Source of the DNA: Rallus limicola
Taxonomy: Eukaryota > Chordata > Aves > Gruiformes > Rallidae
DNA length: 64,000 nucleotides
Reading direction: 5' to 3'
NCBI GenBank assembly: GCA_022605955.1
Contig: JAKCOZ010000003.1
Location: 55,118,179 to 55,182,178 of the forward strand
The position numbers and the translations under genes were made by a program. Each line of letters starts with the position of its first letter. Position 1 is the stretch's first letter. The notes beneath the pieces were generated by a model that ran no database searches, had not been told where the DNA came from, and saw only the letters and a program-made list of their open reading frames with translations. Below, in pieces: positions 11,572 through 23,800 of this stretch.

Positions 11572-14500
11572 CAGGTACCAAATAGAAAATTAGAAATCAG
11601 AAGACAATCTCGACACTGGAAGTTTTGTGTGTCCTATTCATACCAGATCAAGTAATCATTCATTCCAGTGTTATCCAAAGAAATACATTTAATAATCTGC
11701 CAGAATTTCCTACAAGTTTATCTTACTTTATGTAGTCTACTTCTTGCCAATTAAAAATGTAACTCCTGATGGCCTTGATAATCTTTAATTTAACAGAACT
11801 AAGAAATCTCTCTTAGCCAAGAAAAATAAGCTTCTCCAGAGCCTTTCTAAAGTAAGTGCCTAAAATAGATAGGATGAATCACTGCTTGGATGTGAGTGTT
11901 TTTCTCTGTTGATGAGGGAGGGAGCTTAAACCAATTGCATAGGTTTAGGCATATTCGGGCATTTTGTGTTAATCAAAATTAATCATATTCTAGATATTCC
12001 CATCAAACAAAGATATAATTTCAGGTTTGATTTTTCTAAGTAAAATGCTACTGTCATTCTTAAGATGGCTGAAAGCCACACCAGAGCTGATATTAGAACA
12101 TTGTAAAATACAAAGCAAAAATAAACACAAAGCAAAATTATTATTGTTTTGTTTGCAGAAGCATGTTTTTCAGATAGACATAAAGCTGTGAGAAAGTATA
12201 GATTTGTGTATTTACTCTCTAGCTTGCTTTGAATGATTTTAGGTATGAGGCCTCCATGAGTTGGAGATATCAGAAAAAGCCAGATAAACAAACAAAACCA
12301 CCTTTTAACAAAATATAAAGTAATCCTAGAGACAACAATATGGTGAAATGGGACACAGTAGGAGAGACATGAAGCTTGTGGCTTCAGGTTTTGGGCAGGA
12401 AAAATTAGCAATTGCTAAAAATATCTTAGGATTCTGGGATCACATCTTAATAACTTTTCTATTTTGGTTGCTGGTATATTTTTTTTATCATTCATAGGTC
12501 AAGCACTGCTATTGATCTCAGGAAAACTATGGCAAATTAGCTAAAATCTTTGTGAAAGCATATTTTAATAGTTTTTTGACTTTAGCATCCATGCCCCTGG
12601 GCAGAAAGGCAGATATGAGAACCACCAGAGGCAAGGGTAGATCAAGGTCAGCATTTTTAAATCCTATAATGAATTCTGGACCTTGTACCCAGAAATCTTT
12701 AACCAAGGGGAAATCATAAATTAAGAGAGTTAAAGCTTGACCATAACTTCTGTCTGACAAAAAGGCTTTTTATAACTTGATTCATCTTTACAAAACAGAG
12801 AGACTGTTACATAACAGCAGACTAAGATGGTAAAAGAAAGTTTTCCCAAACTAATTTTCATATAGACCAGCAATATAGTCCAGCTTTGATTCTTATCACC
12901 AGGATAAAATTCTCCTTACAAATCATTATAATTTATAAGCCTCTGAGCATCTATGTGAATATAGAACTTTGGCAAAACTGTATGAATCAAGTGTTGCATT
13001 TCCTTCCTACTCAGGGAAAAAAAAAAACCCACAAACCAAAATCCAAAACCCAACAAACATTTCATATATATGTTTATTGAAAGTACCAGAAGAATATAAA
13101 AATGGAGGAGAGTTTCCAACCAAGGAAACATATTATTACATTATTTGAGGCAGAACATTCAGAAAAATCCCAAATTCACTTTTGACAAAGTAATTAAATC
13201 TGTCAAGCATGGGAATATGCTTCATCTGGTCTGATGTTTATAGGGACAGATAGGGCTTCTGCAGTTTGGACATGAGAGAGAATATAAAATGAGAAAGAAA
13301 AGAGGCCTGGGGGACAAAGTTGTGCAATGTTCAAACTCAGAATCAACAAAACCAGTACAAGGAGATGTTCATGCTGTAGCATAAAATACAAGATAAAATG
13401 ATGCCTTGAAGCACTAGTACTGTACAATGGTTGATCTTCCACCATAGTTGCTAAAACAGTCACAATATATTCAAATGTAGAACTAGACTTTAGTCCTCAG
13501 GCTCTGGCATAAATAATTTTCATGTCTCTGCATACAGGAGGTCAATATTAGCTAAATAAGAAACGCTTATCCCTGTAGCTAAGAGAGGCTTAACCAAGAA
13601 AGAAAGCCCTCCAAGGAATTTGATGCTTGTTTGTTTTCAGATGCAATTATATGATTTGCAGATTGGGTGCAAAACTGGGAAAGATTTGTTTGATCTTGTT
13701 GCACTTGCTTGAGCTGCTGACATATATGAAGTAAGACAAAGCCAATGTTTTGCATGTGTGGTGGGGAAGAGATTACACCAGGCAGGCAAAGTACAAGAGG
13801 TCCTCCAAGTTGTGGCTTAGCTGTTTGGTCAAAGGCTGGGAGAGTTCCCAGCAAGACACACAGCAGTTGCATAACCAAGTGCCAGATGATGAAAAGAAAT
13901 CTCAAGGGGTCCATAGAGAGTTATACTGATTTTTCTGACTTACCAGTTGCTCTGAAAAAAGGGACCTATTCTTTCAATAACTTCTTTAAATAAATCCTTT
14001 AATTTTCATCTATTTAACCCTGATCTTTTCAGTTTAAGGAGTTAGTTATTCTACAGTGGTTTCTGAAAAGATCTATTGATTCAAAATCCTGGGAGGTTTG
14101 GGGTGTATTCCCTTAGGGAAAATGATGCAGGCAGCTCTGCCTGCACAGAGTCTCATCACAGCATGCCAATCAGCTTCAAAAAGATAAAAAACAAAACCTG
14201 CCTTTCCAATATTGAAGGCAAAGGATATTGTGATTGGCCAAACTGCTGTTGAGAATAAGACACAGCAAGAAATTATTAAGAGTATTTGGACAGTGTAATC
14301 ATAGCCTTTACTGTCTCTCTGAGAGACAGCTGCAAAGCCTAGCTGCAGTTTTGCTTAAGCATATCTGTGTGGCGCTTTCTAAAGTATATATGTATTTCTA
14401 AAGATATGTAATAAACTCATATCAACATTATTTGGGGGCAGTAAAATATGAACGATGGTGAAAATGGCTTATGCCAGTCTCAGATATGCTGGGATAATGA

Positions 14501-16901
14501 GAAATCCTTAAAAAAAGCTAACCCTATTATGAAATCAGTGATTAATTCATGTGCAGGACTGGTTCAGCTGAAATCAAATGAAGTATTTTTTCAAGACATC
14601 TATATAATTTCCCTTAATTTTATTGACTATGTAGCACTCAACAGCTTACTGTTGCTATTGTACCTAGTTTCGTAAAGTAAGATTTTAATTTTGATGTTTG
14701 ACAACAAGCCATATGCATTACTTTAAGCCACTGGGTGTAGACTGGGTAGAGTGGGTGTAAATATATATTGCAAGTCTCAGCTATCCAAGAACCTGATGGA
14801 AAACAATAACACAGCCCTTGCCACTGCATCAGCACATGGCCCTGTCTCCCAACTTTCTCTTCTCTTTTCTGCCAAAAATTGACAATAAGACTTGCTGTCA
14901 CCATTGTTATTTAATACAAGATCCACTGAGAACTTGCTAAAATAAAAGAAAACCAAAAATACTCTAATTTATTGCCTGCAGCTGATGGAGATTCCTAAAC
15001 TGACACACTATTCAAAGTCAACAATAGATACCCAATTTTAAATTTTTTCTTTGCTAGTTATGTTTTAGTTTGGTAAAGCTGGGAAAAGCTGGTAAAGGAA
15101 GTTTTGGCACATTTGAGGAGTTCTGATATGAGCTATTTGGTACTTCAGATCATGAAAAGCACAGAATACAAGGCCCCAGTTTTTAAGAACACCTTAAAGA
15201 TACTCTTAATGTCTTTATATCAGATATAACATATCTTTCATATAACCTCTTCAAGTAACACTGTAGAAACATAGATGCTGTCTGGATCTTATAGATAAAT
15301 TCCTGATGAGTGCACTGAAACCTAACTTGTGTCTGCACCGCTGCAGTTGTGAGATAATTATGCAGGATGTGGCAGCCTGCAAGCTGAAGGGAGTCAGGGC
15401 AACAGTTCAAGCTCTGGCTTCCAGTTAATCATTTTGCTTAATAGTCTTGATGAGGTGAACAGGTCAGAGACGGTTCTCATTAGTCAGTGTGGACAAGGGT
15501 GCTATGTACAGAGATGCATAAGGTGTGCCAGGACACTCACCCTTAGGCTGGCCACCTTCCCTGTGAGGTTATCTATCTTGTGTCTACTGTCCCCATGACT
15601 ATGCAGCTATGAGATCACTGCTAAAAAGCTGATATAACATTCTAAAAAGGTTTGTAGCTCTCCAAATGGATGTTGGTGCTGACTTCTGTCTGATTCCAAC
15701 ACTTGCCACCCAAGATCTTCCTTCTTCTCACAGATCTCCAGCAACTAGTGAATTTAGACTTATCCTGTGCTCTTTTATCCACGTGTATTGACCCCATAAA
15801 TCTCCCTGTCTCATCAGATTTATCTTATCATAATTGTTACTGTAATGAGTCAATGATGACCACTCTTAGATTGCATATACTAACTCCTAGATACATAAAA
15901 CATTTAAGCAATTTTCTTAATGGCACTCTTGTTTTGAGGCCAGGCTAACAATGGATCAGAAGCACAAGTTAGCCAAAACACTCTAAAGATACATTATTAC
16001 ACAATGGTGATAAACCATTTAAGGAATGATTTTTAAATGATGATGATCATCATCTACTTTGTTCAACACATTTATTAGAATTACTGTTCAACTATTAACT
16101 AGCTGAGACTCTTGGACAGAAAGATAAAGACTCATTTAAACATTATAGTGTTGGAATGAGGCCATAATGACTCAGGAGGAAGAAAAATCCTATACCTGCT
16201 CAAACCATGGTGCATAGCATTATCTAACTACAGGGTTATTAAGACATTGAATATGTGATTGTTTTTCAGCTGTGCTCATTTATTGTGTATCAATGAGCAT
16301 ACTTAATGTTTATTCATGAAGCTCAGGAGCAATCATCTGGAAATAGACATTTTTTCCTTGGATTGTTTACCGAATTTTAAGTAATTAGAATCTAATGTAG
16401 GGTTATCTTTTTCCTCCAAATTCCTGCTGCTTAGTACTGTCTACTAGGTGGTGGAATATGTAATTATTACTAGAGAGTACTTGAATGACTTCTGGTAATT
16501 GAAATTTTAGTAAACCTTGCCAGGTCATCTAGCAATATTAGGGACACATCTGAGTCATCTCTCTCTTGACAATCAGCTGATTTTTCTTCAGATGATGAAG
16601 TCACTAGATGACTTTACATACTTTTTCAAGCAGTGGAAAGGATACTTTATTTGAAATGGTTGAGGTGCTTACTATTTCATGCTCCTATGACTGTTAATGC
16701 ATACAACAATCCCATAAACCCTGTGGGAGGCTTGAAAATATATGGTTGTTTTTACCTTATTCAAGTTCAAGTTGCAGTGCAAAAGAAAACTTTAAATAAA
16801 CACAGTTATTAATGTAAATAGCTATTTTTTTTTCAAGGTTGCTATTAAAACAAGCACATCCCCATCCTTATGTGGCCTAAGGGTTCCTCACTCATGGTGT
16901 T
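11572..16901. other. unique AT-rich DNA, nothing recognised
   Basis: About 5.3 kb without recognisable elements. The longest open frame (about 142 codons, minus, 11983..12411) is hydrophobic and low in complexity, with no motif. A 16-bp perfect palindrome lies at 16039..16054. Confidence 0.45.
16039..16054. repeat. 16-bp perfect palindrome
   Basis: GATGATGATCATCATC equals its own reverse complement. It is short and trinucleotide-like, probably of no function. Confidence 0.9.
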
Positions 16902-17335
16902 ACAGAATCACAGAACCAGAGTTATTAGGTTGGAAAAGACCTTTGAGATAAAGGAATCCAACCATACCTGTCCTTGACTAAACCATATCCCTAAGCACCT
17001 CATCTACCCATCTTTTAAATACATCTAGGGCCGGTGACACAGCCACCTCCCTGGGCAGCCTGTTCTAGTGCCCAACCACCCTTTCAATGAAGAATTTTTT
17101 CTTAATGTCTAATCTGACCCTGCCCTGTGTCACGATCCACAACCTAGACAAGACTTAGTTTGGCAGTGGTTAAACCCCCTTGCGCTCCAACCTCAGATCT
17201 GACTGGGAGGTTGGGGGCAGCTGGGCTTAACCCCTGAGTGACATCCAATTCCTAGGTGTTTTACCGTGATCAGTTCTCAATTAAATTCTCGGAGAGCAGA
17301 ATTAAGACTCGAAATGGAGTCAAGGTTAGGATTGC

Positions 17336-17341
17336 TTTATT
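17336..17341 (-). promoter_or_regulatory. polyadenylation signal AATAAA of LTR
   Basis: TTTATT on the plus strand reads AATAAA on the minus strand, downstream of the TATA box of the same LTR and about 210 bp before its minus-sense 3' end. Confidence 0.55.
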
Positions 17342-17361
17342 TGAAACAAATGTGCAGGAAA

Positions 17362-17437
17362 AAGAGGAGGGGGAGAAAGAGTGGAAAAGAGAAAGAGAGA
17401 GAGAGAGGGAGAGAGAGACGAGGGAGGGGAGGAGGGT
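17362..17437 (+). repeat. purine-rich (GA)n tract within LTR
   Basis: A nearly pure A/G stretch containing runs of GAGAGA. It explains long open frames in several phases here, including a frame of about 213 codons on the minus strand rich in Ser, Leu and Pro, which I do not consider a gene. Confidence 0.9.
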
Positions 17438-17551
17438 ACATTTACCACCACGAGGCTGCGGCATTCTGTCCGATGGCAGCTCCGGGTCCGATGGAAGGGG
17501 GCAGCGTCCCCTCTTTTTCCCTCCATGCCTTCCTCCTCTGTTGCTTCCCTC

Positions 17552-17557
17552 TTTATA
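17552..17557 (-). promoter_or_regulatory. TATA box of LTR promoter
   Basis: CACTATAAAGAGGG on the minus strand, in the expected position upstream of the LTR polyadenylation signal. Activity is unknown. Confidence 0.5.
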
Positions 17558-17824
17558 GTGATCAGAAGCTTCCACCCCGCTCCTGGGCCTCAGGGTGGAT
17601 GACAGAATGTTCCGTGTGTGAATGGCTCCTGATGGTTTTTCCTGATGTGTGAATGGCTCCCAATGTTTCCTGATGTCTTCTCCTGATAATGGAATGCTCT
17701 CCTGGTGTGTGAATGGCTCCTGATGTCTATCTTTTGGGTAATCATTAGGTCTTTGGAAGACCAAGCTGGTGGTGGTGATATAGTGTGTCAGGAATGAAGT
17801 TTGGTTAGGTGAGAGGAAAAAAAA

Positions 17825-17861
17825 GGGGAGGGGGAGGGGGGGGGCGGGTGGAGGGGCAGGG
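17825..17861 (+). repeat. G-rich run with quadruplex potential
   Basis: Six or more G-runs of three or more bases, separated by one to three bases, on the plus strand (C-rich on the LTR sense strand) near the start of U3. Confidence 0.8.
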
Positions 17862-18053
17862 TTCTGGTGACAATTATTAAGGCATATTTCCAGTACCTTA
17901 CACACTGGCACAGCTTTGTGTCATTCCCCCTTGTCCTATCACCTGTCACTTGGGTGAACGGACCAACACACACCTCTCTGCAACCTCCCTTCAGGTAGTT
18001 GTAGGTGGTGATAAGGTCTCCCCTCAGCCTCCTCTTCTCCAGGCTCAGCTCCC

Positions 18054-19617
18054 TCAGTCGCTCCTCATAATCAGCCTCTTTGCCCTTCTCTGGACACACT
18101 CCAGGACCTTGATGTCTTTCCTGTAGTAAGGAGCCCAAAACTGAACACAGTACTCAAGGTGCTCCCTCACCAGTGCTGGATACAGGGGCACAATCGCTTC
18201 CCTGGACCTGCTGACCACGATGTTTCTGATACAAGCTAAGATGCCGTTGTCTTTCTTGGCCACCTGGGTATGCTGCTGGCTTATATTCACCATGCAGTTA
18301 ACCAACACCCCAGGTCCCTCTCCCCCAGGCAGCTCTCCAGCCAGCCTGTCCCAAACCTGCAGAACTCTGCACTTGGCCATGTTGAACCTCATCCCATTGG
18401 TCTCAGCCAATCTGTCCAGCCTGTTCAGATCCCTCTGAAGAGCCTCCCTACCCTCAGGCAGATCAACACTTCCTCCCAGATTAGTGTCTTCCACAAATTT
18501 ACTGAGGGACCATTCAATCCCTTCATCCAGGTCAGTGATGATATTGAACATGACTGGACCTAGGACTGAGCCCTGGGGAACACCACTCATGACCGGCCTC
18601 CAGCTGGATTTAGCTCCATTTACCACCACCCTTTGGGCTTGCCCATCCAGCCAGTTTTTTACCCAGCAAAGGCTGCTTCTGTCCAGGCCAGTGGTAGCAA
18701 ATTCTCAAGCAGAATGCTGTCAGAAATGGTGTCAAAGGCTTTGCTGAAGTCAAAGTACACTACATGCACAGCCTTCCCCCCATCCACTAAGCAGGTCACC
18801 TTGTCATAGAAGGCGATCACATTAGTTTGGCAGGACCTGCCTTTCAGAAACCCATGTTGACTGAGCCTGATCACTCAGCTGTCGTGCATGTGCTGTGTGA
18901 TAGCACTCAAGATGACCCATTCCATGATCTTCCCAGAGGTCAGACCAATAGGTCTATAGTTTCCCGGATCCTCCCTCTGACCCTTCTTGTAAATGGGTGC
19001 AACATCTGCCAGCCTCCAGTCAAGTGAAACTTCCCCAGTCTGCCAGGACTGCTGGTAGATGATGGAAAGGGGGTTGGCAAGCACATCCACCAGCTCCCTC
19101 AATACCCTCAGGAGGAACCCACCTGTCCCTATAGACTTGTGAATGTCAAAGCAGGCCAAGGAGGTCTCCTCCTGGATCATGGGAGTTTTGTTCTGCTCTC
19201 CCTCCCTATCTTCCAGCTAAGATATTCCCTGAATATCCAGAGAACATCTCACCTTACTATTAAAGACTGAGGCAAAGAAGGAATGAAGTACCTCAGCCTT
19301 GTCCTCATCCTTTGTCACTAATATTCTCCCTGCATCCAGTAAAGGCTGGAGATTGTCCTTGGCCCTCCTTTTGCTGATGATGTATCTGTAGAAAGTTTTT
19401 TATTTTCTTTCACTGAATTGGCCAATCTAAGTTCTAGTTGGGCTAAAGCCCTTCTGATTTTCTCTCTACATGATCTTATTCCATCCCTGTAGTCCTCCTG
19501 AGATGCCTGCTCCTCTTTCCAAAGCATATAGACTTTCCTCTTTTTTCTGATATCCACCCATATCTCACTGCTCAGCCAAGCTGGTTTACTCCCTCTCCAG
19601 CTCCTTTTCTGGCACAC
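18054..19617 (-). pseudogene. CR1 ORF2 reverse-transcriptase remnant
   Basis: Broken minus-strand frames keep CR1 reverse-transcriptase blocks in order. 19318..19617 holds the linker (PAWLSSEIWVDIRKKRKVY). 18875..19180 holds DVAPIYKKGQREDPGNYRP. 18659..18874 holds the HGFLKGRSCQTN block followed by VVYFDFSKAFDTI, which is motif A with its catalytic Asp. 18054..18629 holds [16 protein letters not shown] (motif B) and then FVEDTNLGG. In that last motif the first catalytic Asp of the DD pair is Glu, so polymerase activity is lost even apart from the frameshifts. The C-terminal region shows the [12 protein letters not shown] block. It is a dead copy. Confidence 0.93.
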
Positions 19618-19656
19618 CCCGTTCTCATGCCACCAGAATTTCTTCTTGAAGAGAGT

Positions 19657-20439
19657 CTATCCCTCCTGGGCTCCTTTGTCCTTAAGGACTGTCTCCCAAG
19701 GAACTCTATCAACCAGCCTTCTGAATAGTCCACAGTCTGTCCTGCGGAAGTCCAAGGTGGCCGTTTCACTTGCTCCTCTCCTCACTCTTCCTAGAACTGA
19801 GATTCTACCATCTCGTGGTAGCCCCAGGCACCCTCCAACTGTCACATCTCCCACTAGGCCTTCTTTGTTCACAAACAACAGCTCCAGCAAGGCACCGTCC
19901 ATAGTCGGTTCACTCACCAGTTGTGTCAGGAAGTTTTCTTCCACACACTCCAGGAACCTCCTAGCTGTTTCCTCTCTGCTGTGTTATACTTCCAGCAGAC
20001 ATTCCATAAGCAGAAGTCTCCCAAGGGTAAGCAATTGTGAGGTTTCTCCCAGTTGTTTATAAAATAACTCATCAGCCTCTTCCCCCTGCCCAGGTGGTCT
20101 ATAGCAGACTCCCACCACAATATCTGCCTTATTTTTTGCTTCTTTGATTTTAACCCATAGACACTCAACCCTGTCGCCACCGTCTTCAAGCTCAAGGCTG
20201 TCATAACACTGCCTAACATAGAGGGCTACCCCACCTCCTCTCCTGCCTTGCCTGTCCCACCTGAAGAGTTTGCAACTGGCCATAGCAGCACTCCAGCCAC
20301 GTGAGTCACCCCACCACACGCCTGTGATGGCCATTACATCATAATCTCCTTGTGTTACAATCACCTGGAGTTCCTCTTGTTTGTTGCCCATGCTGCATGC
20401 ATTGGTGTAGATGCATTTCAGCCTGGCTATTGATCCCAC
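19657..20439 (-). pseudogene. CR1 ORF2 APE-endonuclease remnant
   Basis: The frame 19984..20439 begins near the expected start of ORF2 and contains LKCIYTNACSMGNKQEELQ, then AITGVWWGDSRGWSAAM, RRGGGVALYVRQC and DIVVGVCYRPPGQGEEAD. These are successive blocks of the AP-endonuclease-like nuclease that nicks the target DNA. In the second block the position normally held by a catalytic Glu (ITE-x-WW) is Gly, so the nuclease is predicted dead. The C-terminal part continues in another frame at 19657..19944 (GALLELLFVNKEGLVGDVTV, then GRISVLGRVRRGASETATLD), so at least one frameshift separates them. Confidence 0.92.
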
Positions 20440-20460
20440 TATACTCCTAAGGGGAACAGT

Positions 20461-20880
20461 CTCACTTCCTAAGTGACTGCTTGTTAAATTTTCTAACTCA
20501 ACAGTGATCTTTACATCTTTTCTGCCACTTGAATACTATTCCCCACTTCCTCTAAGGTGGCAGAACAAAGGTCACTGACAACGCACCGTCACTCAAACAA
20601 TGGAGTGCCATTCCCAGGCTCTTTTTGTCAAGCCTGGTTTTGTCCCACTTCCCCTCCCCTTCCCTGTTAGCACAGCCTGGTCTCAGTTCTGGTACACTTT
20701 TTATTTAGTTCATGGCTTGCCATGGGTAGTGTTAGCATGGGCTCCCTGGCTGACTCCCGTTGTCTTGACATCAAATATCTCCTGCAGCCAATCTTCCACT
20801 TGACAGTTCAATGAGATACCCAGGCCCATAGAGAAACTAGCCTTCCACTCGTTCCTACAGAGAACCTGCCTGTATTAAGG
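20461..20880 (-). other. possible CR1 sequence upstream of ORF2
   Basis: This more GC-rich stretch directly upstream of the CR1 ORF2 start differs from the AT-rich DNA beyond 20.88 kb and could be the CR1 ORF1/ORF2 spacer or the end of ORF1. No ORF1 motif could be read, so this is inference from position and composition. Confidence 0.4.
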
Positions 20881-23800
20881 GGTTTTGCTAGATTTAAAAA
20901 TATGACTATTTTGTATTATGTTTTTCCTAATTTTTCAGTTCTCTAGTCATGTAATTTATCTTTTGGATGTAACAGGTGAGCTGTGTCCAAGCATTATTTG
21001 TTTCTTTTCTGTGTGGGGAGGGTGGTCAAAGGAATTTTTATCGTTGCAAAAATTATTACTTTGAGAACAATGGGAGCAGTGAGACCTGGATGAGATATAA
21101 ATAAGCTGTGGAGAAAAAACTCATTTATTGTAGAAATAGATAATTGCATGGGAATGGTTCCATAAAAATGAATATTATAGTTTTGAAGCCTTTGGGCTAT
21201 TTTAAACTAAGATGTTGGATGAAGAAAGCAATTTAAATGAAAAAGGACATTTTCACAATAAGTTTGAAAAATATTTGAAAAAAATCATGATATAAATTGA
21301 ATAAAAATACACTGCAGAGGAGCCAGTAGCAGATTAGAAAAAGAGATGCAGCCATAAGGAAATAAAAAGTTTTCTTTGTGCTTTAGGTATGCATCACAAC
21401 CTAGAAATGTATTTGAGTTGTCATGAAAAGATGTGGTCCTTTTTGTAGGTACTTTTCATCATTTAGTTTAACTTTGTTGGTAATGTCTACTTTTCTAATT
21501 CCCTTACACTGATGGCACTTGAGAAAGCTAAATAGTAATTTTAGTATCTAAGTTCTCTATTAAGTATGTGTGTTATTGTTTGAAGCTTTCATGACAACGA
21601 TGTCAGAAAAAAACACATAAAATATTGTATTCCAACAAGAAATCAGTGCTGATTTATGTAGCTAGAAGCATATATCCCCTCCTCACCCTCCTCCTAGCCC
21701 CCAACCAAGATGAGCTTTCTGAGGGTACAGCATCTTACCCAAGATGTCCTCACTAGTTCTTCCAATATATATATATGTATATAATGACATGACACAAATT
21801 CAGGAACCCTTGTTTAAAGAGGGCCAGTGACATGTGAGTGCCTTTCATCTTCCAGAAACCCTGCTTTGGTATAGGTAGTGGCAGAAACCTCCCAGATGTT
21901 ATGTGTAGATAGAGGGGACATGATGTGAGAAGGCAGCTGATGAGTTCAGCATGGATCCCTCCTGCATTGGGAATGTGGCTGATTGATGGTCCTAAGATAC
22001 CCCAAAGACTTGCAGGGTGGTGAGGACAGCCTCCTTTGTGCTGTGCTTTTTGTGAGGCACCTAACAAAGCAACATAGGGCAGTCTCACAGGGTGACTTGG
22101 GAACTAGAAACTGTGCTTAGGTCCATGCACTTGCTCATCCTTATTACAAAGACTTTAATGAAAAGCAGATTGTACTTTTGTTCACTGCAAGCATTTAAGT
22201 CATTATGTCCCTGGAACCACAAATCCTTCTGTCCTTGGATCAAGTCTTCAACCAGCTGATTAAAGCCAGATGCTGCAAATGCATGAAGCTTTAATTGTCA
22301 AGCCTCAGTAAATATTATGAGATACTCTCTGAAAGAAAAAAATACTGTGTCATGTTTCCAGAGATTTTTTTTCAGGCCACATCCTTTCATTAAGGAATTA
22401 AAATACAAACCATAATCAAGACTTAGCCTTTAAACTTTCTACCCTATGTAATATCCTCAGCTGAGAATGAACCAGGTCCCTGCAAGCACTGGGTAAATGT
22501 TTGGATTCCCCATTCATTTAGAAGTTTAAGTTATCAAAAATCAAATCCAGAGGAAAAAGTAAAAGGAATATCTGCCTCTCCAAGCCAGGACATTAAACAC
22601 TGGATTTCCAGGCCTAGTTAAACAGGACAAAGTGGTGGATATTTGGGCAGGCAAGCCATGCACATGTCTTTCTTTCTGGAGTTTATGCTTGTAACATAAC
22701 ATGTTTTGATCACATCCTCACAATTTAAGATTTACACAAGAGAACTATTTTGAGTGTGCTACAGTATTTAATAACAACACTGCTCAAGTTAAATTATGAA
22801 TGTTCACAGTTATTTTGCATCTGGATCAACTCCCTAGTCCAGCTCACTCCATAACTGCACAAATGCTCATGCAGGCATTACACAGATATGGAAAGGGGGT
22901 CAGAGGTGCAGATGAAGAGTGCACCAATTTAAACCTGTACTGCTAACATGGAGTTCGAGAAACTTGCTTTGGGGTTTTGCCAAGAGGCACTTCTTGTCTG
23001 TGCTTGCAGTTTTCCAGTGCTGATAGAAATAGAGAATGTAGCTATACTCTATACAGGAATTCAGTATGACAGGTTAGGTGGCAGGGCCATTTAGCTTCCA
23101 AAGTCACATTCACATCTCATGTTGTCTGAATTCCAAGAGAAAATTAAGGCAAAATTAATTAAATGCCTAGCCATACTTCCAGACCTGATATATGTCACTG
23201 AATTGCACTTGTGTCAGCAAAATGTTCTCATTATCTGTTTCATCACTATCAGTAGTCACCTCATTGCAAGTTTTCATTTGACTATTTAAATTAAATCCTG
23301 ATGTATTGAAGTTATGTTTTGAAGGCTAATACCTGCTGTTGAATCAGTGATAGAATCACAATAACAGAGACACTCTCTATACTTTAAATCTTCTTTATGT
23401 CAGAAACTGAAGTATCAAGGTGCAACCTAAGGTGAGAATGAGAACAATGTTCTTAGAATTTAATTTAATTATATTCATTTAGTCTTTTAGAATGTAAGTG
23501 GAACTTTGTTTATGAGTCTGCAGGTGTGCCCTGGCAAACTTGAAAGCAAGAGCTTGGTCTTGTGGCCACAGGAAATGAATAACTGCTTGTCAGGGATGCA
23601 AGTAGGGGTTGCATAGCAAAAGCTATCTGCGGTGCCCTTAAAAACTACTGTATTTGACCATAAAGCTAATTATGGCCCTACATACGCCAAGACATTTTGC
23701 GGACACGTGATATAGGACCCAAGAAGGACTGGCAAACTTTAGGGGCCTGGGTTAGAGCCACTTTAGTCTGCTTAATCCTAATTAAACAAGAGGCAGATGA

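Larger units (their letters stand above)
17128..17902 (-). mobile_element. solo LTR (family B) nested in CR1
   Basis: The CR1 sequence ...GACCCTGCCCTG is interrupted and resumes as GGCACAGCTTTGTG after the insert, which fixes both ends by comparison with the intact CR1 at 28.75 kb. The insert has TGT...ACA ends (TGTCACGATCC to CCTTACA), flanked by CCCTG at 17123..17127 and CACTG at 17903..17907. This is a 5-bp target-site duplication with one mismatch. On the minus strand a TATA box (17552..17557) lies about 210 bp upstream of an AATAAA (17336..17341), giving a sensible U3-R-U5 order in minus sense. It carries a GA-rich tract, several GTGTGAATGGCTCC repeats and a G-rich run. No internal retroviral genes are present. 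Confidence 0.9.
16902..20460 (-). mobile_element. CR1 LINE, long copy, interrupted by an LTR
   Basis: The 3' end lies at the left, where ACAGAATCACAGAACCAGAG and GGTTGGAAAAGACCTTTGAG mark the CR1 3' untranslated region read in reverse. Moving right come ORF2 remnants in the correct order for a minus-strand element: reverse transcriptase (18054..19617) and then APE-type endonuclease (19657..20439). The copy therefore holds most of ORF2, unlike the usual heavily 5'-truncated CR1. Frameshifts and stops break ORF2 into at least six frames. A 775-bp LTR sits in its 3' region at 17128..17902, so the CR1 is older than that LTR. The right boundary is uncertain and may extend to about 20.88 kb. Confidence 0.95.

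Noticed and set aside
11983..12411. Hydrophobic minus-strand frame of about 142 codons
   Set aside because: Rich in Leu, Phe and Ile as any T-rich strand would be; no transmembrane protein family recognised.
17270..17911. Minus-strand open frame of about 213 codons
   Set aside because: It lies wholly in the family B LTR and is driven by GA-rich and G-rich simple sequence; the product is low-complexity Ser/Leu/Pro with no motif, and frames in other phases are open too.
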